Below are positions 1 through 28,572 of a stretch of 64,000 nucleotides of DNA, one piece after another; the stretch's first letter is position 1, and each line of letters starts with the position of its first letter. The translations under genes were made by a program, and so were the position numbers. The DNA comes from Hetaerina americana (lineage: Eukaryota; Arthropoda; Insecta; Odonata; Calopterygidae). Under the pieces are notes generated by a model that searched no databases, had not been told where the DNA came from, and saw only the letters and a program-made list of their open reading frames with translations. The DNA is taken from assembly GCA_022747635.1 (NCBI GenBank), contig JAKTNV010000005.1:87889969-87953968 (forward strand), given 5' to 3'.

Positions 1-17645
<17,645 letters not shown>

Positions 17646-18908
17646 TCTTTCAAAGTCGTAAAAATTCAAACTGGTTATCGCTACATACAATAGAGGAGGA
17701 ACCTTCAAAAAGCAGAAGAAATCTTAATTAACATTGAATATTTGTCAACAAAATCAACTTCTACCTTCACTCTAGTAGCTGTTACCTTTTCTAGTGTTTC
17801 ACACGTGTTCCGTCAATAACATTTGCAAGGGCTCAAATTGGTGAATGATTCTTTGAAAATGGCATCCGATGGGACATAATCACACTAAACCGCTAAAGAA
17901 TACACATTTCACGAAAAGTGTAACAATGACAAAAACCTGGGAACATCACTGCTCTAACGACATTCGTAACTTGAATTTCAATTCCAGTTAGTGGATTGGT
18001 TAAGTGTTCTCGGCTGTGATTGGCTGCACGGGTTTCAAGGAGAAATAAACATATGAGCATCAAAATTAGGAAATGATTTCAATTCAAATGTCTAATATAT
18101 ATATATCTCTAAATTCTACTTACATATTGATCATGATAGGTTCAAATATTACTCTAAAACAAAGAATAGTAGTTTAAATTTTTCAATTCCACAAGAATTA
18201 GGGGACATTTCCAGCGATTTTTTTAATGCCGTGAAATTTTGCGTATGGCGAACTGAATTTGCTTTAAATACATCTTCAGACTATGTTATTAACGTGGGAG
18301 CACAAAATTATATAGATTTCTTTGTGTCTAAATGATAATAAGACCCCTTTTTCAACAAAGGATGGTATTAATAAACAATCACGAGGTTGTTATATGTCGT
18401 CTGCTTTCACGAGCTGGCCAACGAGCCTTCAGAGTCGGGAACACCTGAGTGAGCGGTGTGAGGGTTAGAAGAGCGAGAATCCATCTCGCCGACCGCAGGT
18501 GGTAGTTGAGGCGTTTGTGGTGAAGGTGTGTGTTTTTCGCAGGGCGAAGTTAAATTTAAGTAACGTCGAAGAGGATCTTGAAGACCTAAAGGATTTTTAT
18601 CGTGTGTATGTGTGTGTTGAAATTTAATTTACGTAATCGGAAATACTCGTGATTATCAGATAATATTTTGGATTACAGGTGACGGCGAGATAAAACAAAA
18701 GTAAATTTTGTGCGCCTTAAAGTTTCTGTTTTTATCTGTGAGTTGTGAATGTAACGTAAAAACAATACCGTGTGAAAAGTTAAACGTAACGTGCGAAATT
18801 CAAAACGAATACTTTTCTTCTGCGTTGGTGTTGAATAAGAAGTATCTGGGTATTTATTTTTTTCCTGAATAGCGATGGACAAATTGTGGGGCCAACTGGC
18901 CTAAAACA
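17646..18908. promoter_or_regulatory. Shared upstream region between divergent citron kinase and BICDR genes
   Basis: The two first coding exons are 1263 bases apart and face away from each other, so both promoters should lie here. Bases 18400-18560 are the most GC- and CpG-rich part. A TA run lies at 18092-18106. On the minus strand, AAAAGGTAACAG (near 17785) could be a 5'-UTR splice donor and the AG before 17702 its acceptor, but this is weak. No TATA box or initiator can be assigned reliably. Confidence 0.6.
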
Positions 18909-19196
18909 ATGAGCTACTGCGGTAGATATTCTTCTCCTGTGGCTATGATGAAGCCCAAATACGAGCTCGAAGACTACATATTCGAAATGGAGAGCCGCCA
19001 CTTGGGACAGGAGAGCGAGGCGGGCGGGGGAGGCGCGACCGCGGCGGCGGACAGCGAGGACCTCCTCTCCCAGCTCTCACGAAAGGAGCAGGACCTCATC
19101 CTCGCAGCCGAATTGGGCAAAGCCCTTCTGGAGAGGAATCAGGAAATGGTGAAGCAGAATGAACGGATCGTGGAGGAATTCTCTCAGAAACTGGAG
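18909..19196 (+). CDS. BicDR: Bicaudal-D-related protein (BICDR/BICDL) first coding exon
   Basis: A coiled-coil adaptor that links dynein-dynactin (and in vertebrates Rab6 vesicles/kinesin) to cargo. This exon encodes 96 residues beginning MSYCGRYSSPVAMMKPKYEL. Residues 52-75 read LLSQLSRKEQDLILAAELGK, the CC1 box with A66-A67-x-x-G70 that binds dynein light intermediate chain. Residues 76-96 start the coiled coil. A poly-Gly/Ala spacer occupies 38-47. The exon ends in phase 0 at GAG|GTGAGT (donor 19197). The first ATG has a good insect context (AAAACAATGA); M13 and M14 are alternatives. Family proteins are about 500-600 residues, so the rest lies beyond base 64000. I found no second exon in the window. 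Confidence 0.88.
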
Positions 19197-19910
19197 GTGA
19201 GTGCTTGGCAAACTTCAAGGCACCGTGTAAAATTAAGTGCCACGGCAATAGGATAAACAAAGTTAACATTGTATTTCGATCGGAGACATTCTGCTAAACC
19301 AGTTCCCGAACTTTATGATTTCCATTTCGGTCATTTTATGCACTTAACTTTCTTCTTTCCGGTCGAAATTTTAGAAAAGAAACAAAGAGTGCAAATATCT
19401 TAAATCGGGCGCTTTTAAACGAAGGAAGGGCGCTTTTTAGCTGAGGAAATTTCAACAAATAGAGCACTAAGCACATCAATAAATGTTATACAAGTTAGGC
19501 ATTAATAGTTTTCCTACTATTTGATGAAAAAAACGTGTAGCAGTAAAACGTGAATTGGAGCGGAGAAAAGTAAAAGGAGATAATTCTAATTGAATTGTAT
19601 CGATTCTCTGATGGTGGGCGAAAAACGGAGCATTTGTTTCCAAAAAAATAGGCATTGCACATATGGCAATAGCTCATTATTTAGTTGATCAGTGTCTGAA
19701 TGGGTCAGCAACTGAGTTAGCAATTAGACCCACTCCAGGAGATGATGATTTGGGCTTTCTGTTCATAAGAGTTCAGGATAATGCTGCGTCTTCGAAATGA
19801 GGGAATGAAATTAATAAATACAATGGAAAGAGTTACGAAAATACTAGAAAATTATTATGTGGCGCAGGTTAACAGCTTATTTTTCTAATTTTCCTAAAAT
19901 AAATAAGTTG

Positions 19911-20462
19911 TATGCAAGGTTTGTATTAAAAGTATCGATGACAATTTTTTCCTGACGTGTGCGTGAAGTGCTGAATTCAGACCGTCGGTTAAGTTTGCGC
20001 ATGATCGCAGATATCGTATTATTGGCATTGATACAAGATGACAATACACACACCATTATCACTCATAATTTGGCGATGCAGAAGATGTAAGCTAAACTCG
20101 TCCTCCCGAAGGTCTTGGCGAACGACCAAGAGCAGAGTCGAGTGTCTGCTTGCGAAGACCTTCTGCAACGGCGTCGCTACGATTCCCAAACCCCCTCACA
20201 GTCTCGACTTGGCACCAGCAAACCATTTCCTATTCCCCAAAGTGATATCCTTCCTCAAAGGACACCACCATAAGACCCTAAGTGCCGTCATAGAAACTTG
20301 CACGCGTACCCTTAAGGACCTTCCGGAATCCGCGTTCAAATCGTCGATCCCGACGTTCAAGGGATGTACTTAGAAGAATTTTGAAGTATTTGTAGCAATA
20401 TCCGAAATAAATTTATTTTTACGAAACTTTTCCTCCCGATACATTTGATACAAACAATGTAT
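19911..20462 (+). mobile_element. Internally deleted mariner-like element, copy A
   Basis: Ends are TATGCAAGGTTTGTATTAAAAG and its imperfect complement at 20435-20462, with TA at both edges. The interior keeps transposase-derived coding: an HTH remnant, SRVECLLAKTF, then directly the C-terminal motif PPHSLDLAPANHFLFPKV and the following TRTLKDLPESAFKSS. The catalytic core between them is missing. Two more copies (43077-43642, 46960-47541) share this structure. Confidence 0.8.
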
Positions 20463-22083
20463 GAAGCACGATTCGAGTATCAAAATATGATTCTCTCTAT
20501 AATTGTTTTAATGTCCGGTTCACTTCCACTTCATATGCATTCTTCGTCGGGCACCTGGTCGAGTGATTTCCATCTAATTAGAAGGAAGGACTCTTCCGCC
20601 CATTCATCACGAAATACCTTATCGCAAACGGAGTAAAGACAATTCGAAGTATCAAGACGGTTCCGACTCTTCCTAAAACACTGGTGACCAAACCCAAATG
20701 TTGAACGCCACCCTTTGTATCAAACCAAATAAGATAAGCTTATTCTTCACAATCAGTGATATCATTTCAAGTTTGTTTATTTACCATTCGAGCAATCCAT
20801 CGGGGGCACCTTTTTGTGTAAAACCTTGTCGCAGTCCAATCTGAAGAATCAGCTGGGAATGGGCGTCTGCTCTCCCGGGAAATATTAATTGACCATTGGC
20901 GAGGATCGAACCCGAGGAGCCAGGTTTCCTTTAAACCAAAGCAAAGGGCAAAGCGTGCGAATACTCGGGAGCGATTTTCAAAATATATGGTGTGATCATT
21001 TTGTGGTGGACAAGTGAAAAATCGACGTGCTCCGCGTATCACTTTCTCATCGTGAAAGGTAGCTTGCGTTCGGGGTAAAACCACTAATGAACGAAACAAA
21101 TCAATGTGCAAAGTTGTATGTGATGAATTTTTCTGACGCTGTACATCATAAAGAGTTGGAAAACGCACAATAATATTCCAGCGATCATGTTCCACCCTCT
21201 CGTAAGCAAACAAAACAACTCTTGCCGAGGGGAAGACGAAAGGGAAAATTAAGAAGCGAACGGAAATTCGAAGGAGGGAATCTGAGCGTCCACACTTAAG
21301 TGTTAGCAGTCGCATGTGTACGCCTCTTGCATATGCTATGTTGTCATCGCAACTGAGAAAGAATACTAATGAGACGAAGTCCGCCGCTCTCTTGTCATCT
21401 CCGTGTTTTTACAAGCGCGGGATGAGAAACATACTAGTCGAGGACGTTAATCGCTTCGTCCGGCACTACTGGCAGATGCTGGGTTCGAACCCCGTCCCGC
21501 CCACGCCACAACCTGCAAATCTTCACGTGGGCGAACGTTACTCTGGGAAATTGCGCTTGTTGTTTTATAGTCTATTAGCGATTCATTCACGTGCAGGGAA
21601 GCTGGGGCGAATGCTACGTACGAAAGCAATAAGTGCATTTGATAAAGTGCGGCGGTCTTTGCAATGATCTCCAATGCCAAAGATGTCCGTTGAAATCTCG
21701 GCGTCTTCGAATTTTTCGGCGGAATGCCGATCCCCTGTGGAGGGCACTTGAAAGCGCATGAATCCGTCCGTCGGAGGGGCCCTTAAGAGCCCTTATGGAC
21801 CATTGCCGACGCCGGGTTCCTCTCACTCCATCTTCCGCTCCCCAAAGTCTCTCACCCGTCATACAATGGCCCTCCTGTGATGGTAGGAAGGGCTCCTCCC
21901 CGGACAATTAAGGCCGCTACCACAGAGATGCGACACTTCTAGGATTGGTGGGATGATTACGAGGCCAGGGGCCTCACGTTTACTTACTGCCCTGAACAAA
22001 GATGGACATCCCGGGGCCCTCTTGATATTCCATCATTGTCGAATCGTTTTTGCGCGAATTTACGTGGCAAACGAATGTTCCTC
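20463..22083. other. Unassigned stretch with a 182-codon open frame
   Basis: Holds an uninterrupted minus-strand frame, 20767-21315, which matches nothing I know (see findings), and two tRNA B-box-like sites (GGTTCGATCCTCG near 20905, minus; GGTTCGAACCCC near 21483, plus) that may mark decayed SINEs. Bases 21700-21900 are GC-rich. Confidence 0.35.
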
Positions 22084-22140
22084 ATCTACATCTACACAAT
22101 AACCCGCAAGCCATCACAAGGACGTGTGGCAGGGGGTGGT
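22084..22140 (+). repeat. Dispersed arthropod-type repeat (ACATCTACA...ACCCGCAAGCC)
   Basis: Reads ATCTACATCTACA, AATAACCCGCAAGCCA and GGACGTGTGGCAGGGGGTGG. From memory this resembles a motif dispersed in many arthropod genomes. Related, longer copies are at 45817-46015 and 62030-62256. Confidence 0.5.
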
Positions 22141-25100
22141 AGGTCGCCAGCCATTCTACATGTATTCCCTCTGCTCCCTCATTCACCAGGCATACCGCGA
22201 TCCAACAGAAACCGCGTGGAAAGAGGGCGCCCGAACACCAATCATGCAACATGCCTACACATATTGCGAGTGTTACATGGTTAACAGCTATTCCAATGCC
22301 AATACAAAGAAAACAAGAAAATAAATTAAAAGAGGGCAGGCACACATGCAATTCAGACGCTTATTACCGGTTGGTATTCTACACATTCCGGACGGAAACT
22401 TCAGAAATACAATAGGCTTTATGTAAATTCATCTACACCCCATTCGGCACAAGGGCGCACGGCGGGGGGCGTTAGGACTACAGACTTTGAGAGTATTCCG
22501 TGGGATTTTAATCTTCTAAACCCCTATTTTCGACAGCGCGTACCCCTTCTTTCGACCTGGCGAACTGCATAGGATCAGGCGTGGAAAGGGCGAAGGGTAA
22601 ACGAACGGCGCATGGGAAAGACATTAGATATGGAAATCAGAATAATATTAAGTTAAGAATTACATAGTCCCTCTTCTTTTGTCTGTCTAATACAGCTTTT
22701 TTGTTGAAATTTATCGATGGAAAAATATGAACAATATCATAAGAAAAACTATTGCAAAAACGTTGACGAAAATGATATGATTCTCGATGTTCCCGTTAGT
22801 TACCGTAGTCCGCACGTTTCGAAAGGATTTCTTTTAGAATCGAAAGGAAGAGACCACGTCGGTTATCCCGATTTCATTTTCCCAGTGAGTGAATCGAGTA
22901 TTTGGTCTCAGGTGCCCGAAACGTCGTGGCAAACAGTCGCCAACTTTCGCGTAACTGCGCATTATAAATGAGAACAATTAGCGGTGAAATTCAAAGAAAC
23001 TGCTGGAAATGCCGTGACGATTAACTGTTAACGGAGCTAAATGCGCATTGATTTGTATGGATTTCAAAGTGTAAAAATCATTTGCCTTCCCCGGGATCCC
23101 GGCCGGAAAATTGTTGCATTAAAATTCGTGGATCTAGTGCATACAGAAATAACTCAGGTAAAATGGAATTTTATTTTTATTTTAACTTTGAAATGAATAC
23201 GAGTACGTAAATTCGACACTATAGCGTGGACAATTATCGCACAAAATATTCCCCTGTAAACTAAAAATTGTGGGTAGTTGCTATCGACACAATAACAAAT
23301 TAATTAATCATAGAATTCGTTTATACATTAGATAACCCATAGTTATAGTGCTTTCATTTGTTAAATTAATCCCATTAAAAGTATATCAAGAGAATATTAT
23401 TGAAAATACCTTTCCAGTTTCTTGCTGAAATTCTCGCTTCTTGATTGTTTCTAAGGTTTGACTTTGGAAAGATAGATCGAAGTCATTGTGTAGAATACCC
23501 TTCGCGAATACCAAAAAGTCGAAATGTTCTTTTGTGTTTGTTATATGCCGATGCATCAACTACACATAGATGCGGTCGCCATCCGCGGTCGTGGCACAGC
23601 CCATGCATGCACCGTGAACATTCTGAGCATCACGCTCGCGCGTGCATTCGCGGGGGAGTGGGTGGTTGCATTCTGGAGGAAGGGTGATCGATCGATCTGC
23701 GGGGGGGGGGGGGTGAGAGTCGGAGTCGACGACGGGGTGGCACGAGAGCGGGGTGACGCCGCCCCATTGCTCCTCAAATGGGGAGGGCGACCTTCGGGTC
23801 ACGGGGCCGGAAAGCGAATGAATGATCAGGGAAAAATCCATTTCCTGCTCAAACTACCCAATTGCGAAGCAAATTTTCTAAATGAAATAACGTTTCCTCG
23901 TGCATTTCACACTGTTTCAATATTAGACAGGTCTGAAAATAAAATGTTCATTCCGGGATGGACTTATGTCCAAAGAAATCATACGATCTTAATCTTTAAG
24001 AGCCGTTCAAAAAATTCCTAAAACGCTCGCCAACATGATACAGGCACGTCGTTATCGTATTACAAAGGCAAACTATCTATTTTACCCCTGAAGTATTGAT
24101 TTAAGTTTCTAAATTGGTTAATTTCGTCACATAATACGGAATTAAAATATTTCTAAACGGTTAACCTAATTGCCTAGTGGTTTATTTATTTTAGTTAATC
24201 GCAAGGTGTATTCTGGATGGAAAAAACGAGGAACAATTGAGCAATTGAATTTTGAAATGGATGGAGTGATAAAAGACTTTGTTTGGATACACTGAGTTAT
24301 TTCCTTCCGCTACGGATTTCTCACTATTCTGCTAGAATACCCTTCCTTCAACTCGACCCCAACGTGAAATTACACAGGCACAACTGTCGCACTATAATTC
24401 GTAAGATTGCCATAAAACCTCAATTGTTTCTAACATCGTTTATTCTCGAAATTCCTTTGATGATACTTCGACTATTAAATGGGTGATTGGTACAAAAATT
24501 AAAGGTTTCTTTTCCAAGCTTGAGGATTTCTAATACCTATTTCCGATAATTCCCACTGTGGGACAGATTAAAACGTTCATTTTGGGTTTCGTTGACAGAA
24601 CGCTGTTATTCAATTAATGTACAAGAGCAATAGGAGATGTAAATCTTACTTGAACTTACTGGTCATTAAAAGTTACACCACCCCTTTGCCAAAGTTTTCT
24701 TTTCCATTTTGATCTATATCACCAGAATAAAGTGATATACTGCCGAGAAAGCGGGTGTTTCTTTTTTACAAAATAATTCGGAAAGTATGAAATTTATAAG
24801 ACCTCACTGAAGGAAGGACTGAGTCAATCTTTTAAGGGATTTTTTCAATGGAACTGAAAGCCCTTGAAACCATACTGAATTTGAAATCAATCACATTTCA
24901 ATTACTATTGTATAATTCTTAGAAATGAAATGACAATACGTTTCGTGAAGGTATTGTTTTATCTTATCCAAAAATATAAATGTTCGATTCGGAGGAATAA
25001 ACAAGGTCGCACGGGGATGACCACGTGAGGGCATTGAGCCGACCCCGTCCATGTAACGATTCCCTGGAGAACTTTATTCGTGAGCAGTTATTCCCTCGGC

Positions 25101-26120
25101 AAGCAAATTACACCCCGTCTTTTGTGTTCGCGACCCGCAGGGATAATTGATTCATAATGGGGTTTCCCTTCATTTCCAGCTGTCCTCGCGAAGATTTTTT
25201 TATATAATACCCAATGCCCAAGCTTTCGGGATGGAGTTAATTATCCCCGCAGGTTTTTAATGATTCTGGCGCGACTGTAAAAACCTTGAATGAATTCAAT
25301 TCCTTCATTCATTCGCAGAGCATTCCCGTTTTCTTGTTCCGTAATATTTTGGACATTTTCCGTTAGCATGGAAAGCGTCATCCAAGTTCCAAATACAATG
25401 GTGGCGTCTGGATCCTGCTCCGTGCGCCGAAATAAAAACAATATAATAATAGTTTCCTTTGCATAATTAACGAAGTAAAGTCGAAAAAAATAAGGTTATG
25501 TTCATAGGCTAAGTATATTACTGAAGACAAAGTGAGATTACTCAAGTCAAATGAGTTGGTCGAAGACAAAGTTAGGTAAATAAGTTTGCTGAACATCAGT
25601 TAAGAAATTAGGATTAGGGAGAGCTCTACTTTAAGAAACCGTAACGATTGAGTGTCGTCGCGGAAGACTGCAGATATATTAGAAGAAGCAATTGGTGGAA
25701 GAAGTCAAGGAAAGATGAACTGTGAAGGAAAGGTAAGAGTGGCAGGAATCAAGATAGAGCAGAGAGGTGTTGCAAACCATTTCTCGGGCTGAAAAACCTA
25801 TGATGTTGATACTAATTGGAGTGACACTGATTTTCCGGTACAATTTTCATTACAGTGCGATAAGCATCGCAAGAAATGAGGTTGTATTTTTGCCATTCCC
25901 TGAATCTGCAGATTCCAATACAGAGAGTTGTCTATTCCGAGATTTTGACAGAGGCATAAGAGGTATCAGTAACAATGATAAAATATGAAATAAGATTAAA
26001 GATCCTGAATCCCCGTTTTGGGAACAATTTCCTCTTCGGGGACGGAATGAAACAGAGAAGGGTCTACAGAAGAGTGCAAAGATACACAAGGATAAAGGAG
26101 GCGCGATTTCGAGTGACTCA
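22141..26120. other. Intronic DNA without recognisable genes
   Basis: Contains a diverged fragment of the snapback SINE (about 23062-23135: GTGTAAAAATCATTTGCCTT ... AATTGTTGCATT), a GC/CpG-rich island (about 23540-23830) with a 13-base G run (23701-23713), and otherwise nothing recognisable. Confidence 0.5.
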
Positions 26121-27035
26121 TACGAAGTTAAGCTGAAAACTAATGCCCACATGTTTGTAGACCACAAAAAAAATGACCTTCAGAAGCACTCCTAATGAAA
26201 TGTGGAAGTAACATTCCCCCTCAACACGCATGCGCAGGTTTGAGGTAGTTATATTCTTCCAGAGTATTTTGAGAAGCGGAAGTATAGAGACGTGTTCTAA
26301 AGCTATGTCAACGCGAGATAAACAGCGTGCTGTTATCGAATTTTTGCCTTCACCTCATCGTCCGAGGTGTTGAGATTACCCTTGAGGTGTCTCTTGAGTT
26401 GAGGGAAAAAATAAAAATCGCAAGGCGCAAGATCGGGGAATAAAGAGGGTTTTGTTTGTCCTCGTCCGTGAGACGGCGTGATACCCATCGTGCACCAATT
26501 TTAATGTATCCCAATTGTTCAATAATGAAGCCGACACGTCCCTTGGATATTCCAATATGGTTTGCAATACACTTTTAAATGATTCGCCGGTCATTTTGAA
26601 TCAAATCTTCGACGAGTTCGCGATTCTTATCGTATGTTGCAGTGATTGGACGTCCGCTGCGTGTTTCATCAACAATTATGGCTTTTCCAGGCTCGCAACC
26701 ACGAAATTTTACTACCCATCGATTAACAGTAGATCTATCAACAGTATCGTCACCATAAATAGCCTTTAAACGACGATGCATCTCAGTAGGAGTCACACTT
26801 TTTCAGCAGTTAAAAATTCGATAACAGCACGCTGTTCAACTCGCGTTGACATAGCACTAGTATACGTCTCAATACTTCCGCTTCTCAAAATACACTGGGT
26901 GAATGTAACGACCTCAAACCTGCGCATGCGTGTTGAGGAGGAATGTTACTTCCACATGCCAATAGAGTGCTCCTGAAGGTCATTTTGTTTGTGGTCTACG
27001 AGCATGTGTGCATTAGTTTTCAGCCTGCCCTCGTA
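26121..27035 (-). mobile_element. Mariner deletion derivative with ~230-base inverted repeats
   Basis: Both ends start TACGA and continue GCTGAAAACTAATGC. The inverted repeats reach inward to about 26346 and 26808. The minus strand encodes the start of a mariner transposase: an ATG at about 26852, then after a one-base insertion near 26800 TPTEMHRRLKAIYGDDTVDR, STVNRWVVKF and a GRP-type linker. It then joins a short C-terminal piece (CALRFLFFPSTQETPQG in one frame). The DD(D) catalytic core is deleted. The left end carries a second, inverted copy of the start codon and the first ~13 codons. Confidence 0.85.
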
Positions 27036-28438
27036 CGTACATGGTTTACCACGGGGTGTGATCCGCCAACTGTGTCCGTGTGTCGATGGCAATTATGAAG
27101 ATTTAAACATTGGGGAGGGCGCGATTGCCGAAAATTTTAGCATATATATTTAAATTAAATCAAATTCGCTCTCTCAGACGGACCTCCGTCTCTCGTAGCT
27201 TAAATTCATTTCACACTGGAATAACATCAAATTACAAATGAGTATTATAATTTAATATGGCCGAAGTAAATTTTGTTGGAAAACTACAATCTTTGAGCTT
27301 ATGCGTTTTTTTTATTTATCTGCGTCGTCCTCGGGGGACAAGATGTGCGGTTGATCGTAGTTACTCTTCAAAATTAATGCCGACGTGACAGGGTAATAAA
27401 CCAAACGGGAAATTTAATCTTTGAACAGCGCAAACATCACGGACTTGAATCCATTCTACTTATTAGGGTATGCCTTGACCTCGTCATCGGACGGAGCACC
27501 TCTTAAGGCCAAACCTGCCATTTGTCCAATAATTGAACAGCTTAAAAGGTTTACACGATTAAATCTCCCTCTGATGGCCAAAGAAACGCCGTCAATGGTC
27601 ACTTAAAGAGGCAAGGCGGGTCTGGCAGTCCTCATAATACGTAACCACCGACTTGGTCGAGATTCCAGAAGGAAACCAAAGGTATCTCGTAGAGTTTGGG
27701 TACTTGTCTTTTCAATTGGCGGATCGCAGAATGACAATGAATGTGCGTGGGCGTGAATCAGTACCAGACTGGTCCAGCTGTCATCCTAGGGAGAGGAGAA
27801 TAGGAGGCTGAGGGACGAGTGTTTTCCAGGGGGGCTGTGGAGTCGTGTCCATCTGGCGGTCCACGACCAGGGAGGGCAAAAAATTCTCTCGCCGTGGGGA
27901 AGGCCTCCATCCCCCGCCCACCCTTCAGCTCCGGAAGCGAGGGGTGGTTCAGGGCGCCGCGCGAACACCGGCGGCGGGCCTACCTCCTGGCCGGGAGCAC
28001 GTGCCATCCACCCGTGGGGGGAGGGGACAATGGGACAGGAAAGCGTGGGTAGGGGGCGTGAGGGCGTGTGGAGGAGGATGCACATGAGACAAGCATCGCA
28101 CTCGGGAACAAAACATTAGATTTTCGGCACGTGGAGTTTAGGACCAAAGCGCCTGCCTCGTTTATTCTCGCATGCTCGCGTCCTCGGAGAAAGGAAGGAG
28201 GACTAACTCCCATTCTCCCGCACTCCCCCCCGCCTTTAAGTGAGACCAATTCCTTTAGTATATACTGGTGGGACTGACGTGAACGAAGCAGCAAGCTGGA
28301 CCGGAAATCACGACGCGCAGCGTGATATGCTTACGCGGCCAAGTCCGACTATGTCATCGTGTCCAGGATTCCTGATTCACGGAAAATCCAGTCGAAGGAA
28401 GGACATTCAGCAATTTGGACATACGTACACAAATTGTA
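27036..28438. other. Intronic DNA with a GC-rich island
   Basis: Bases 27780-28230 are strongly GC- and CpG-rich (CCCGCCCACC, GCGCCGCGCGAA, CCGGCGGCGGGC). Overlapping open frames there lack any known domain and are attributed to composition. Nothing else recognised. Confidence 0.5.
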
Positions 28439-28506
28439 GATATCCATTATTGAAATAGAAAGAAAGACTCGTACTTTTCCACAGATTTTATTATACGGCA
28501 CGACGC

Positions 28507-28532
28507 GTTTCACCGACTTGCGGCATCATCAG
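28507..28532 (-). ncRNA. Hammerhead-like motif in the Penelope terminal repeat
   Basis: On the minus strand: CTGATGA, one T, a 4-bp stem (GCCG/CGGT), a 5-base loop, then GAAAC. Penelope-like elements are known to carry hammerhead ribozyme motifs in their terminal repeats (Cervera and De la Pena). The extra base between the core GA and the stem departs from the textbook core, so catalytic activity is uncertain. Confidence 0.55.
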
Positions 28533-28572
28533 GTACAAATTTGCAAAACAGACAGAGCAAGCATATATACCC

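Noticed and set aside
17706..17708. Upstream in-frame ATG as the kinase start
   Set aside because: The 21 extra codons do not resemble citron N-termini; homology begins at the ATG at 17645. It remains a minor alternative.
21440..21510. tRNA gene around the B box GGTTCGAACCCC
   Set aside because: No acceptor or D stem can be folded and no A box lies at the right distance; at most a decayed SINE.
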